Source of the DNA: Shewanella psychropiezotolerans
GTDB lineage: Bacteria; Pseudomonadota; Gammaproteobacteria; Enterobacterales; Shewanellaceae
Reading direction: 5' to 3'
Assembly: GCF_007197555.1 (NCBI RefSeq)
Contig: NZ_CP041614.1
Span: 62,001 to 126,000 of the forward strand
Length of the DNA: 64,000 nucleotides
Part shown: one piece after another, positions 36,163 through 42,893 of the stretch
Layout: each line of letters starts with the position of its first letter
How positions within the stretch are numbered: position 1 is the first letter of the stretch
Translations under genes and position numbers: made by a program
The notes under the pieces: model-generated
The model's database searches: none
What the model was told of the DNA's origin: nothing
The model's input: the letters and a program-made list of their open reading frames with translations, nothing else

Positions 36163-37539
36163 TTAAATTACTCGAGAGAACTGTTGTTGGCGGGCTTTTT
36201 CCCGGTAATAGACGTCGAAACAGATACAGATATTACGGATCAACAGTCTACCCGTCGGGCTGATGGTGATCTTCCTATCGGTGATGTCGACTAGCTTATC
36301 ATCGATAAATGTTTGCAGTAGTTTGAGATCTTCTGTGAAGTAGTCTTCGAACTTAATCCCTAGCTTCTCATCGATTTGAGCCATATCCAATTCGAAGTGA
36401 CAGATAAGCTGTTTAATGACCACGCGGCGGATTTCATCGTCACGGTTTAGACCACAACCTTTCCATAATGCATGACCATTAGCATCGATAGATTCGAAGT
36501 AAGGGCGGATATCTTTCTGGTTCTGGGCATAGCAGTCGCCAATCTGGCTGATCGAAGAGACGCCCAGGCCTAATAGGTCACATTCTTCCTGGGTGGTGTA
36601 ACCCTGGAAGTTTCTGTGGAGTCTGCCTTCATTTTGCAAGATAGACAGCTCATCATCGGGCTTGGCGAAGTGATCCATGCCTATGTACTGATAACCGGCA
36701 CCGGTTAAGGTTTCGATTGTTTGGTGCAACATCTCTAGTTTCTGTTGCGGTGAAGCCAGATCTTCATCTTTAATTTTACGCTGAGCCGCGAAACGAGAAG
36801 GCAGGTGCGCATAGTTAAATACAGAAAGACGATCCGGATCCAGATCTAAGACTCGCTGCATGGTTTCAGCGAAGGTTTCCGGTGTCTGGTGAGGCAGACC
36901 ATAGATGAGATCTATGTTGGTAGAGACGAAGCCCAACTCTTTGGCCTTAGCCATAAGATCGAAGATGAACTGCTCGTCTTGCTCACGGTTGACGGCAATC
37001 TGTACTTTCTTATTGAAGTCCTGAACGCCGATTGAGATGCGATTAAATCCCGCCTCTTTAAGCGTATCTAACATGGTGAGTTCGATTTCACGGGGATCGA
37101 CTTCAATCGAATATTCGCCGACGTCGGCTACGTTGAAGTTGGCCTTGATTAGCTCTGATAGATCGAGGATCTGATCTGGACGTAGAAAGGTCGGTGTTCC
37201 GCCGCCCCAATGGATCTGGGTGACGAGATAGTCCTTAAACAGAGGTGCGCGTTTGACAATTTCAGCTGCCAGATACTCAAGATATTGGTCGGCTTTATGC
37301 TGGTGACGAGTGATGACCTTGTTACAACCACAGTAGTAACAAAGCTTGGCGCAGTATGGAATATGGATATAGAGAGAAAGCTTATCACTCTTGCTGTTCT
37401 TAATCGAAGTCAGCAGCTTTTCTTCGGTGAATGAGTCATCGAACTCAAGCGCCGTCGGGTAAGAGGTATAACGGGGACCGCTGTAATTGTATTTCTCGAT
37501 CATTGACTGATCCCAACTAATTTGGGTGGGCTGCTTCAA
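36163..37539 (-). CDS. hemN: Oxygen-independent coproporphyrinogen III oxidase HemN
   Basis: I start at the TTG codon 37539 because GGAGGA lies 7 bases upstream and the protein then has 458 residues, as HemN of E. coli does; the longer ATG frame adds 11 residues that would encode that ribosome binding site. The radical-SAM cluster CxxxCxxC is at Cys63, Cys67 and Cys70 (PYCAKLCYYCGC), after the family opening KYNYSGPRYTSYPTALEF. HemN decarboxylates coproporphyrinogen III in heme synthesis without oxygen. Confidence 0.95.
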   Translation of the reverse strand: MKQPTQISWDQSMIEKYNYSGPRYTSYPTALEFDDSFTEEKLLTSIKNSKSDKLSLYIHIPYCAKLCYYCGCNKVITRHQHKADQYLEYLAAEIVKRAPLFKDYLVTQIHWGGGTPTFLRPDQILDLSELIKANFNVADVGEYSIEVDPREIELTMLDTLKEAGFNRISIGVQDFNKKVQIAVNREQDEQFIFDLMAKAKELGFVSTNIDLIYGLPHQTPETFAETMQRVLDLDPDRLSVFNYAHLPSRFAAQRKIKDEDLASPQQKLEMLHQTIETLTGAGYQYIGMDHFAKPDDELSILQNEGRLHRNFQGYTTQEECDLLGLGVSSISQIGDCYAQNQKDIRPYFESIDANGHALWKGCGLNRDDEIRRVVIKQLICHFELDMAQIDEKLGIKFEDYFTEDLKLLQTFIDDKLVDITDRKITISPTGRLLIRNICICFDVYYREKARQQQFSRVI

Positions 37540-37671
37540 GGCGTGTCCTCCGAAGTGATAGTTTAGCAACATGTAAAGTATGCATGGTTATTGGCTAAAT
37601 AACCTTGATCCATGTTGTATAAATTGAAGCTGAATAATTAATTCGAGAATTTCAGTTGGGGAATATCCACG

Positions 37672-37696
37672 AAAATAGAGCACTTGTCTGTGCTCT
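37672..37696 (-). terminator. Weak Rho-independent terminator after the DUF2489 gene
   Basis: A 7-bp stem (AGAGCAC with GTGCTCT, loop of 6) followed on the minus strand by ATTTTC. It lies 68 bases beyond the stop of the DUF2489 gene and upstream of hemN. The short T run makes it weaker than the others here. Confidence 0.55.
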
Positions 37697-37763
37697 TATG
37701 GGGAATTTGTGCACAGACTCACGGGATAGGACTATTTATGCAGAGTAACAGAGCTTAACCGAG

Positions 37764-38231
37764 TTAATGCAGTGGACTTGGTGTAAAACTGGTTAGTTGT
37801 TTCGCTTCTTCAAGAATATCGGTTTCGAGTTCAGCTTCAGAGCGCATGCGGGCAAAATCCAGCTTCATGCGTTGTTGCTTCTCCAGTTTTTTTCGTTGAG
37901 CCATGATGGGATGATCTTGGATCACCGCAAAATGTTTGAAAATAGCCGGATATTGAGCTTCTACCTGTTCCGACATAGATAAAAGACTGAACAGTTTGGC
38001 TATTCTCATTACGCCTTCTGAAAGTTCGCAGCGATCTTCTAACATAGCGGTGGCAATGTAGCGGATGCTGTTCAAATGCTCGTCTAGGCGTGCCTGGTTT
38101 ATGGCTTTTAATTCTTGTTGATGCTTCTTCTTTTGGATGCTTTGTTTACGCAGCTTAAGCAACAAGGCTGTGGCGTAGCCAGCAAGGGTGGTAATGATGA
38201 TAAAACCTATGACTATAAGCGCTGTTGTCAT
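37764..38231 (-). CDS. DUF2489 family membrane-anchored protein
   Basis: 155 residues with one N-terminal membrane helix (about 4-26) and a Lys/Gln-rich cytoplasmic part with coiled-coil character. The segment RYIATAMLEDRCELSEGVMR near the middle is the DUF2489 hallmark. The function is unknown. It sits between yihI and hemN, the place where this family is usual in Vibrio and Shewanella. A strong terminator separates it from yihI. Confidence 0.8.
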   Translation of the reverse strand: MTTALIVIGFIIITTLAGYATALLLKLRKQSIQKKKHQQELKAINQARLDEHLNSIRYIATAMLEDRCELSEGVMRIAKLFSLLSMSEQVEAQYPAIFKHFAVIQDHPIMAQRKKLEKQQRMKLDFARMRSEAELETDILEEAKQLTSFTPSPLH

Positions 38232-38261
38232 GCTTTGTCCTGTCGGTATAGATAACGAATA

Positions 38262-38296
38262 CTAAAAAATGGCATCGATAAAATGCCATTTTTTAG
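38262..38296 (-). terminator. Rho-independent terminator of yihI
   Basis: A perfect 14-bp stem (left arm CTAAAAAATGGCAT, loop CGATAAA) with a T run built into the right arm. It lies 12 bases beyond the yihI stop. The stem is symmetrical enough to act in both directions. Confidence 0.9.
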
Positions 38297-38307
38297 AAAG
38301 CTAAGCG

Positions 38308-38853
38308 TTAATCTTTATTCTGATAGTCTTTTAGCAGATCTGCACCGGATTCAAACTTGTCCAACAGGTCGTCATCGCTCACTGCAGCTGCTGACTCAAT
38401 AACCTGACCAAGATCATCTTCCTCGGTGATCCCTAAACGCTCCATCAATGCTTCTATCTGATTAAGCGTCTTGTTGAGCCACTTCTGATCGTCTTGGCTT
38501 AGATCTTTACCCTCTTCGAGCATATCGAGTAGCTGGTTTAGTCTTGGATCTTCTTCGAGTTTGAATAGCTTCTGCTCATCGGTCAGTTTTGGACCTTGCT
38601 CTTTTTTCGGGGCGATCACTTTGACTTGGCTTGGAAGATCAAGTTTTATTGTCTTCTTGCTACCATGTCGTGGATCTTTCTTAGTGGCAGCCGAACCCTC
38701 TTTTCCACCGACAATATTTGAATTGTGACGGCTTCCTGCCTTGTTTCCTGATTTTTTCTTCTTGCCTTCAAGACCACGATCACTCTTCTTGGTTCTTGGA
38801 GCTAACTTAGGCGCATTTTCATTGGCTTTACGGGATTTCTTAGAGTGTGACAT
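38308..38853 (-). CDS. yihI: Der GTPase-activating protein YihI
   Basis: The start at 38853 gives MSHSKKSRK, the usual YihI opening; an upstream ATG adds nine unlikely residues. 181 residues: a very basic N-terminal half (SRKANENAPKLAPRTKKSD; GKKKKSGNKAGSRH) and an acidic C-terminal half (LEEDPRLNQLLDMLEEGKDL; EEDDLGQVIESAA). YihI stimulates the Der/EngA GTPase and dampens ribosome assembly. The adjacency to hemN and engB follows the enterobacterial order. Confidence 0.9.
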   Translation of the reverse strand: MSHSKKSRKANENAPKLAPRTKKSDRGLEGKKKKSGNKAGSRHNSNIVGGKEGSAATKKDPRHGSKKTIKLDLPSQVKVIAPKKEQGPKLTDEQKLFKLEEDPRLNQLLDMLEEGKDLSQDDQKWLNKTLNQIEALMERLGITEEDDLGQVIESAAAVSDDDLLDKFESGADLLKDYQNKD

Positions 38854-38901
38854 GGTTTTTCTCAATAACTGGTAATACAAATTTAGATATAAATGCGCTG
38901 A

Positions 38902-39579
38902 TTACAGATCAATAAGCGAACTTTGGCCGCGTTTTATATCAGATCCTGATGGTTTTTGCACCAAGATGAGATCATTTGCTGCGAATAATAGCCTAAAACC
39001 TGCCTGCTCGGCTAGAAACTCGAAGGTGTCTGCCTGATAAAAGCTGACATGAGTCAGGTTGTTCTTGTGATGCCACCTATCGAAAGCGTGGGCTTCGGTG
39101 AGTAATTTAGTGTTTATTGCTAGCCATCCTCCGGGTTTCAAGAGCTTACACAGCAGTGACCACTCCTTGAATGGGGAGCGGAAATGTTCGAATACCCGAT
39201 AACAGCAGATAAAGTCATACTCTTGCTGCAGGAGGTTATGGTCGGGGGCAAAGTAAGGATCATATTGCCGTAAATCATGTCCCTGGGCTTTGATTGTCTC
39301 GAGTGTGTGAGTGTCGGTTAAGCGGCCAAAGTTAAGTCCAATTAATGCTTGATTGGTTTCTTGTGCGATCTGCTGTATCAGGCTGAGCAAGAACTGTCTA
39401 AGGGGCTTTTGGTATTTGTTGGCACTCAGTTGGTATCGCTTTTTCTCTATCTGGGGCGGGAGATGAGAGGTAGCGTCGGAGAATACCAGCTGACAGTGGT
39501 GACAAGTGTAGATACTGCGTTTTCTGTCTTGATAAAATAGTGAGGTATGTTCATTGTGACAAAGAGGGCATCTAAGCAT
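38902..39579 (-). CDS. Class I SAM-dependent methyltransferase with N-terminal zinc ribbon
   Basis: 225 residues. The first 40 carry two CxxC pairs (CPLCHN and CHHCQ), a probable zinc ribbon. The rest looks like a Methyltransf_23-type domain: YDFICCYRVFEHFRSPFKEW corresponds to the region after motif I, and LLKPGGWLAINTKLLT is the conserved Gly-Gly turn. The glycine motif I is replaced by IGLNFGRLTDT, so SAM binding is somewhat divergent. Substrate unknown. It lies between the CsrC-like RNA and yihI. Confidence 0.78.
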   Translation of the reverse strand: MLRCPLCHNEHTSLFYQDRKRSIYTCHHCQLVFSDATSHLPPQIEKKRYQLSANKYQKPLRQFLLSLIQQIAQETNQALIGLNFGRLTDTHTLETIKAQGHDLRQYDPYFAPDHNLLQQEYDFICCYRVFEHFRSPFKEWSLLCKLLKPGGWLAINTKLLTEAHAFDRWHHKNNLTHVSFYQADTFEFLAEQAGFRLLFAANDLILVQKPSGSDIKRGQSSLIDL

Positions 39580-39628
39580 ATAGGTATGGATCTGCTCACT
39601 ATCGATAGTAATGGTAATATTTTGCCAT

Positions 39629-39890
39629 AAAAAAAGGCGACAGTACGACTGTCGCCTTCAAAAAGTGTCAGAGACACCAATTCTTATTTCAAGTATCCGT
39701 ACTTGCTATGCGACTTTCCCGGTCAATTTCCATCTTTTTTTAGTCTGCTTTCCATGCATGCTTTTTTAGTTTTCGGTCTTCCAGACGCTTTCTTAATAGT
39801 CCTGAGTCTTCCTGACCACAGCTTCCGTAGATGGTCTTCATGACACATCACAATCCTATCGTCATCTATGACGCCAAATGTAACCATCCC
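39629..39890 (-). ncRNA. csrC: CsrB/CsrC-family regulatory RNA
   Basis: No supported gene covers this region, yet it ends in a strong minus-strand terminator: 9-bp stem GGCGACAGT/ACTGTCGCC (39636-39656) followed by seven T. The same GGCGACAG...CTGTCGCC hairpin ends E. coli CsrC. The minus strand upstream carries about ten GGA motifs within 260 bases (CAGGAAGA, CAGGACT, ACGGAAG, ACGGATA, TAGGATT and others), the CsrA-binding signature. The location between engB and yihI is that of csrC in E. coli. CsrC-type RNAs sequester CsrA, which affects carbon storage and motility. The 5' end is a guess from a weak -10 (GATAAA) near 39900. An inverted repeat TGTAA/TTACA at 39971-39990 may be a response-regulator (UvrY/GacA-type) site with non-standard spacing. 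Confidence 0.78.
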
Positions 39891-40322
39891 TGTTAGTTTT
39901 ATCGTTAGTTCAGTGATTTAACGCTCTAAAACCGATAATTACTTATCCGCGAAGCGATGTTCTCTGAGCCTGTAAGGTAGTGCTATTACAGCTAAATGGC
40001 CTTCCTAACCAAGTTCCTTACGAATATTTTTCTGACCTGGATTTCAATCGAAATCACGACTCTTATTATTTTTAGTGAGTGGTCTTAATTATATTATTAT
40101 TATTGAATTTATTTATTCTTATATCTTAAATGTCACAAATACCGAAAACTGTAAGTTATTATTTAATATTTTATACAAACAGATGGGTTCATCTCGGTAC
40201 GGGCTTAATTAAACCTAAATCTGTGATCTCTGTCAAGTATGTTTTTGCAGGTAGTTTACGTAAAGGTAAATGTGGTGATGTTAAAAAAGGTGGAAACACC
40301 ACCTTCTTTAACATGCTTAAAG
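39891..40322. other. Upstream region of the CsrC-like RNA
   Basis: No convincing gene here. It contains the inverted repeat TGTAAGGTAGTGCTATTACA (39971-39990), which may be an activator site for the RNA on the minus strand, a short palindrome GATTTCAATCGAAATC near 40039-40054, an AT-rich stretch (40085-40130), and the cytochrome c4 terminator. Confidence 0.45.
40283..40305 (-). terminator. Rho-independent terminator of the cytochrome c4 gene
   Basis: A 7-bp stem (AAGGTGG with CCACCTT, loop AAACA) followed on the minus strand by a run of six T. It lies 18 bases beyond the cytochrome stop. Confidence 0.85.
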
Positions 40323-40943
40323 TTACTTAAGGCTTGATATATATTTAGATAATGCCTCGATATCATCGCTGGTAAGTTTCTTCGCGATATCTTGCATCAT
40401 GCCATTTAAGTCGTTGTTACGATTTGTATCGCTAAACTTGTTAAGCTGTATTTTAAGGTAGTTGGCATGTTGACCACCGATATCTGGGAAGCCTGCTAAC
40501 TCTATACCAGCGCCTTCCGGGCCGTGACAAGCGATACAAGCAGTAATTCCGCGAGTCATATCACCACCCTTGTATAGTTGCTCACCTAGAGTTGGTATAT
40601 CTTTTACTTCGGCTACAACTTTAGTCTGTGAAGAGTAGTATGCAGCGACATCTTCGATATCTTGATCGCTGAGCATGAGAGCCATACCACCCATAATCGG
40701 ATCGTTACGACCCTCTTTACCGCCTGTTTTAGCTGCACTACGGAAATCGTGTAGTTGCTTAATCAGGTAAGTGGTTTGCTGTCCAGCAAGTTTTGGGTAC
40801 ATGTCTATCATGCTGTTACCATCAACACCGTGACAGGCAGAACAAACAATTGCTTTAGTTTTTCCCGCTTCAGCATTGCCTTCAGCCATTACAGGCGAAG
40901 AGATACAGGCTAAGACTGATAGCGCAAGAGCTAACTTTTTCAT
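40323..40943 (-). CDS. Diheme cytochrome c4
   Basis: 206 residues with a signal peptide (about 1-20, cleavage at VMA-EG) and two class I heme sites: CSACH at 34-38 and CIACH at 136-140, in two similar halves. Axial Met candidates lie in each half (DPIMGGMA; LNGMMQDIA). Cytochrome c4 is a periplasmic electron carrier to terminal oxidases. Its place beside engB and polA is common in gammaproteobacteria. It is divergent from engB. Confidence 0.93.
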   Translation of the reverse strand: MKKLALALSVLACISSPVMAEGNAEAGKTKAIVCSACHGVDGNSMIDMYPKLAGQQTTYLIKQLHDFRSAAKTGGKEGRNDPIMGGMALMLSDQDIEDVAAYYSSQTKVVAEVKDIPTLGEQLYKGGDMTRGITACIACHGPEGAGIELAGFPDIGGQHANYLKIQLNKFSDTNRNNDLNGMMQDIAKKLTSDDIEALSKYISSLK

Positions 40944-41111
40944 GGCGTTCCAACTTATTGTTAAATTTTTTGTCCTGAGCTTACTAGCTGAGCCCGCAAG
41001 CGTGATAAAATGCTACTTATGTGATCGGGGTAATATTTTACACGAAATTGTGAAAATGTAAGCAACTCTTCGATATTTATAGTGCAAAACCTAATATTTT
41101 TGGAGTCAGTA

Positions 41112-41813
41112 GTGACTGAATCTCGTATTGATTTTCGTAAAGCCAAGTTTTTAATCAGTGCCCCCGATATCGCACACCTAGACGAGTATTTACCTGGGGA
41201 TGCTGGAATCGAAATCGCTTTCGCTGGGCGTTCGAACGCAGGTAAGTCTAGCGCCCTTAACCTTCTTACAGATCAAAAGAGTCTGGCTCGGACCAGTAGG
41301 ACTCCGGGAAGAACGCAATTAATCAATGTGTTCGAACTGGATGAACATCGTAGGCTGGTAGATCTTCCTGGTTACGGTTTCGCTCAAGTGCCACTGGCGC
41401 TCAAGAAAAAATGGCAGCAATCTCTGGGGGAATATTTACAGAAACGTCAGTGTCTAGGTGGCATGGTGGTCTTGATGGACATCAGGCATCCATTGAAAGA
41501 TCTCGACATGCAGATGATCGAATGGGCCGTCGAGAGTGAAATACCTGTGTTAGCTCTGTTAACAAAAGCAGATAAGATGAGGCAGAGTGATCGCATGAAG
41601 ATGGTCAATGAAGTCAGAAAGCATCTGGGTGATTTTGATGGTCGGGTTAAGGTAGAGCCTTTCTCATCGCTTAAAGGCATAGGTAAGGCCAAAGTTTTAG
41701 GCATTTTAAATACCTGGTGTCATCCGCAATGGTTGATTGACGCATTAGCTGAAGATGAAGCTAATGGGGCTGAAGACGAAAGTTCTGCCACTGATTCTGC
41801 AATTAAGGGTTAA
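41112..41813 (+). CDS. engB: Ribosome-biogenesis GTPase EngB (YsxC/YihA)
   Basis: I start at GTG 41112 ([19 protein letters not shown]...) because GGAG lies 8 bases upstream and the family has no longer leader; an upstream GTG at 41082 is less likely. 233 residues. GTPase motifs: G1 [10 protein letters not shown]3 DLPGYG, G4 TKAD, and the switch segment [15 protein letters not shown]. The protein acts in large-subunit assembly. A Glu/Asp-rich tail ([12 protein letters not shown]) extends past the usual end. The MITE-like repeat and then a terminator follow. Confidence 0.95.
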   Translation: MTESRIDFRKAKFLISAPDIAHLDEYLPGDAGIEIAFAGRSNAGKSSALNLLTDQKSLARTSRTPGRTQLINVFELDEHRRLVDLPGYGFAQVPLALKKKWQQSLGEYLQKRQCLGGMVVLMDIRHPLKDLDMQMIEWAVESEIPVLALLTKADKMRQSDRMKMVNEVRKHLGDFDGRVKVEPFSSLKGIGKAKVLGILNTWCHPQWLIDALAEDEANGAEDESSATDSAIKG

Positions 41814-41842
41814 CCTTACCTTCAAAGCCGAAAGCTAGTATT

Positions 41843-42147
41843 AATACCAGTTCCATTAAATAAGTGATCATTCAGCGGGAATTAAAAACGCTGTAGGCAA
41901 GTAAGGGGATTGAAGCTAATAGTTATTCTCGGCAACAAGCTCCTGCGTTGCTCTACCTCCAGCATCCATGCAGTCGTATTGCGCAGCAAAAAGTGTTTTT
42001 AAACCCGCACTAGGTGAGCTTCTCAGGACTTCCACTTCTGCGTTGCATTGCCTCAAAAGGGAATAACCATTTCCTCAGCAATGCGCCTTGAATTTAAAGC
42101 CCTGAGAAAGCTCTGAATAGGTCATACATTTAATGAAATTGGTATAT
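41843..42147 (-). repeat. MITE-like repeat with terminal inverted repeats, copy B
   Basis: About 305 bases bounded by imperfect inverted repeats of about 30 bases: the left end ATACCAGTTCCATTAAATAA and, on the opposite strand at the right end, ATACCAATTTCATTAAATGT, both followed by a (T)ATTCAG-type block. No transposase or other convincing protein is encoded. Most of its length aligns with the element at 5500-5743 in the opposite orientation. It lies between engB and the engB terminator, so it is probably transcribed with engB. Confidence 0.82.
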
Positions 42148-42152
42148 AACAG

Positions 42153-42185
42153 CGCTTGCCATTTTTCATGGCAGGCGTTTTTTTT
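42153..42185 (+). terminator. Rho-independent terminator downstream of engB
   Basis: A 9-bp stem (CGCTTGCCA with TGGCAGGCG, one G-U pair, loop of 7) followed by eight T. It lies just past the repeat element and should end the engB transcript. Confidence 0.9.
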
Positions 42186-42240
42186 AGCCTAGATTGGTGA
42201 ACTTGCTGGAAATTAACTTGGGTTGTGAGGAATTACAGGC

Positions 42241-42400
42241 AAAAAAATAGCCGACGGAATAACCATCGGCCTAATTAGCTCTTTTGGGGAGAAGCTAAAT
42301 TCAACAAGACTCAAGCGCCATTAAGATAGACTCAATGACTCTTAATGGCGACAGCATAGCGCGAATCAACTCAGATTTAAAGTAAATACTCTAAAATTTA
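42241..42400 (-). ncRNA. Candidate structured small RNA downstream of Spot 42
   Basis: On the minus strand this stretch has an 11-bp inverted repeat (CGCCATTAAGA with TCTTAATGGCG, 42316-42350). A terminator-like hairpin follows at 42250-42270 (GCCGA...TCGGC with one mismatch and a 5-base loop), then seven T (42241-42247). It starts just past the Spot 42 terminator. No gene overlaps it apart from an 18-codon frame (MLSPLRVIESILMALESC) spanning the first hairpin. It may be a separate RNA or a read-through tail of Spot 42; the 5' end is not defined. Confidence 0.4.
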
Positions 42401-42409
42401 TTTTGGGCG

Positions 42410-42519
42410 AAAAAAAGCCCCAGCAAAATACATTGCTGAGGCGCCATAATTTGGCTGTTCATTTAAAAAATGAACTAAAAAGGTTTGAAAGATAGAACAT
42501 CTTAACCTCTGTACCCTAC
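42410..42519 (-). ncRNA. spf: Spot 42 RNA (Spf)
   Basis: Minus strand from 42519 begins GTAGGGTACAGAGGTTAAGA followed by TGTTCTATCTTTCA, nearly identical to the 5' end of E. coli Spot 42. It ends in a GC-rich hairpin (GCCTCAGCAA...TTGCTGGGGC) with a run of seven T. Spot 42 is an Hfq-binding RNA that represses secondary carbon metabolism and is lowered by CRP-cAMP. The location between engB and polA matches E. coli and Vibrio. A TATTAT -10 box lies about 9 bases upstream of the start. Confidence 0.95.
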
Positions 42520-42835
42520 GCAAAGAATAATACCCCATTGGACGTTATTAGGAAAACAGTTTTTTATAAAAGGAGTCAATATTGTGACTTAGATCTAACA
42601 TTTTCGTTGATGAAATGTTGTTTTATGATCCATAATTATCGTTTTAGTGATTGAAACTGAATCACTTAGAGGCTTAAGGATGAAAAGACATCATTTACTG
42701 ATCTTTTTTCAACATTCTGCGTATTTGATTAAGTAAATTGGAAGGTTTTACTGTTTTAACAAGCGAACACATGTCTCATCATTTATGATGAGCCTATAGA
42801 GGTAATGAAACTAATGAGGCAGGGTTATAAACTAT

Positions 42836-42862
42836 AAAGCCTCTGGTAAGTATCAGAGGCTT
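42836..42862 (-). terminator. Rho-independent terminator of polA
   Basis: A 9-bp stem (AAGCCTCTG with CAGAGGCTT, loop of 8) followed on the minus strand by a short T-rich stretch. It lies 32 bases beyond the polA stop. The remainder of 42520-42835 shows only the Spot 42 promoter region and an imperfect CRP-like half site (TGTGA at 42583). Confidence 0.75.
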
Positions 42863-42893
42863 CTTAGTTTAGGTTATATGTGTTTGTTTAGGA

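Noticed and set aside
37606-37620. FNR box upstream of hemN (TTGATCCATGTTGT)
   Set aside because: Only the left half site matches TTGAT-N4-ATCAA.
42583-42600. CRP site for Spot 42 (TGTGACTTAGATCTAACA)
   Set aside because: One good half site but the spacer is eight rather than six bases; regulation by CRP is expected from the family but not shown by this site.
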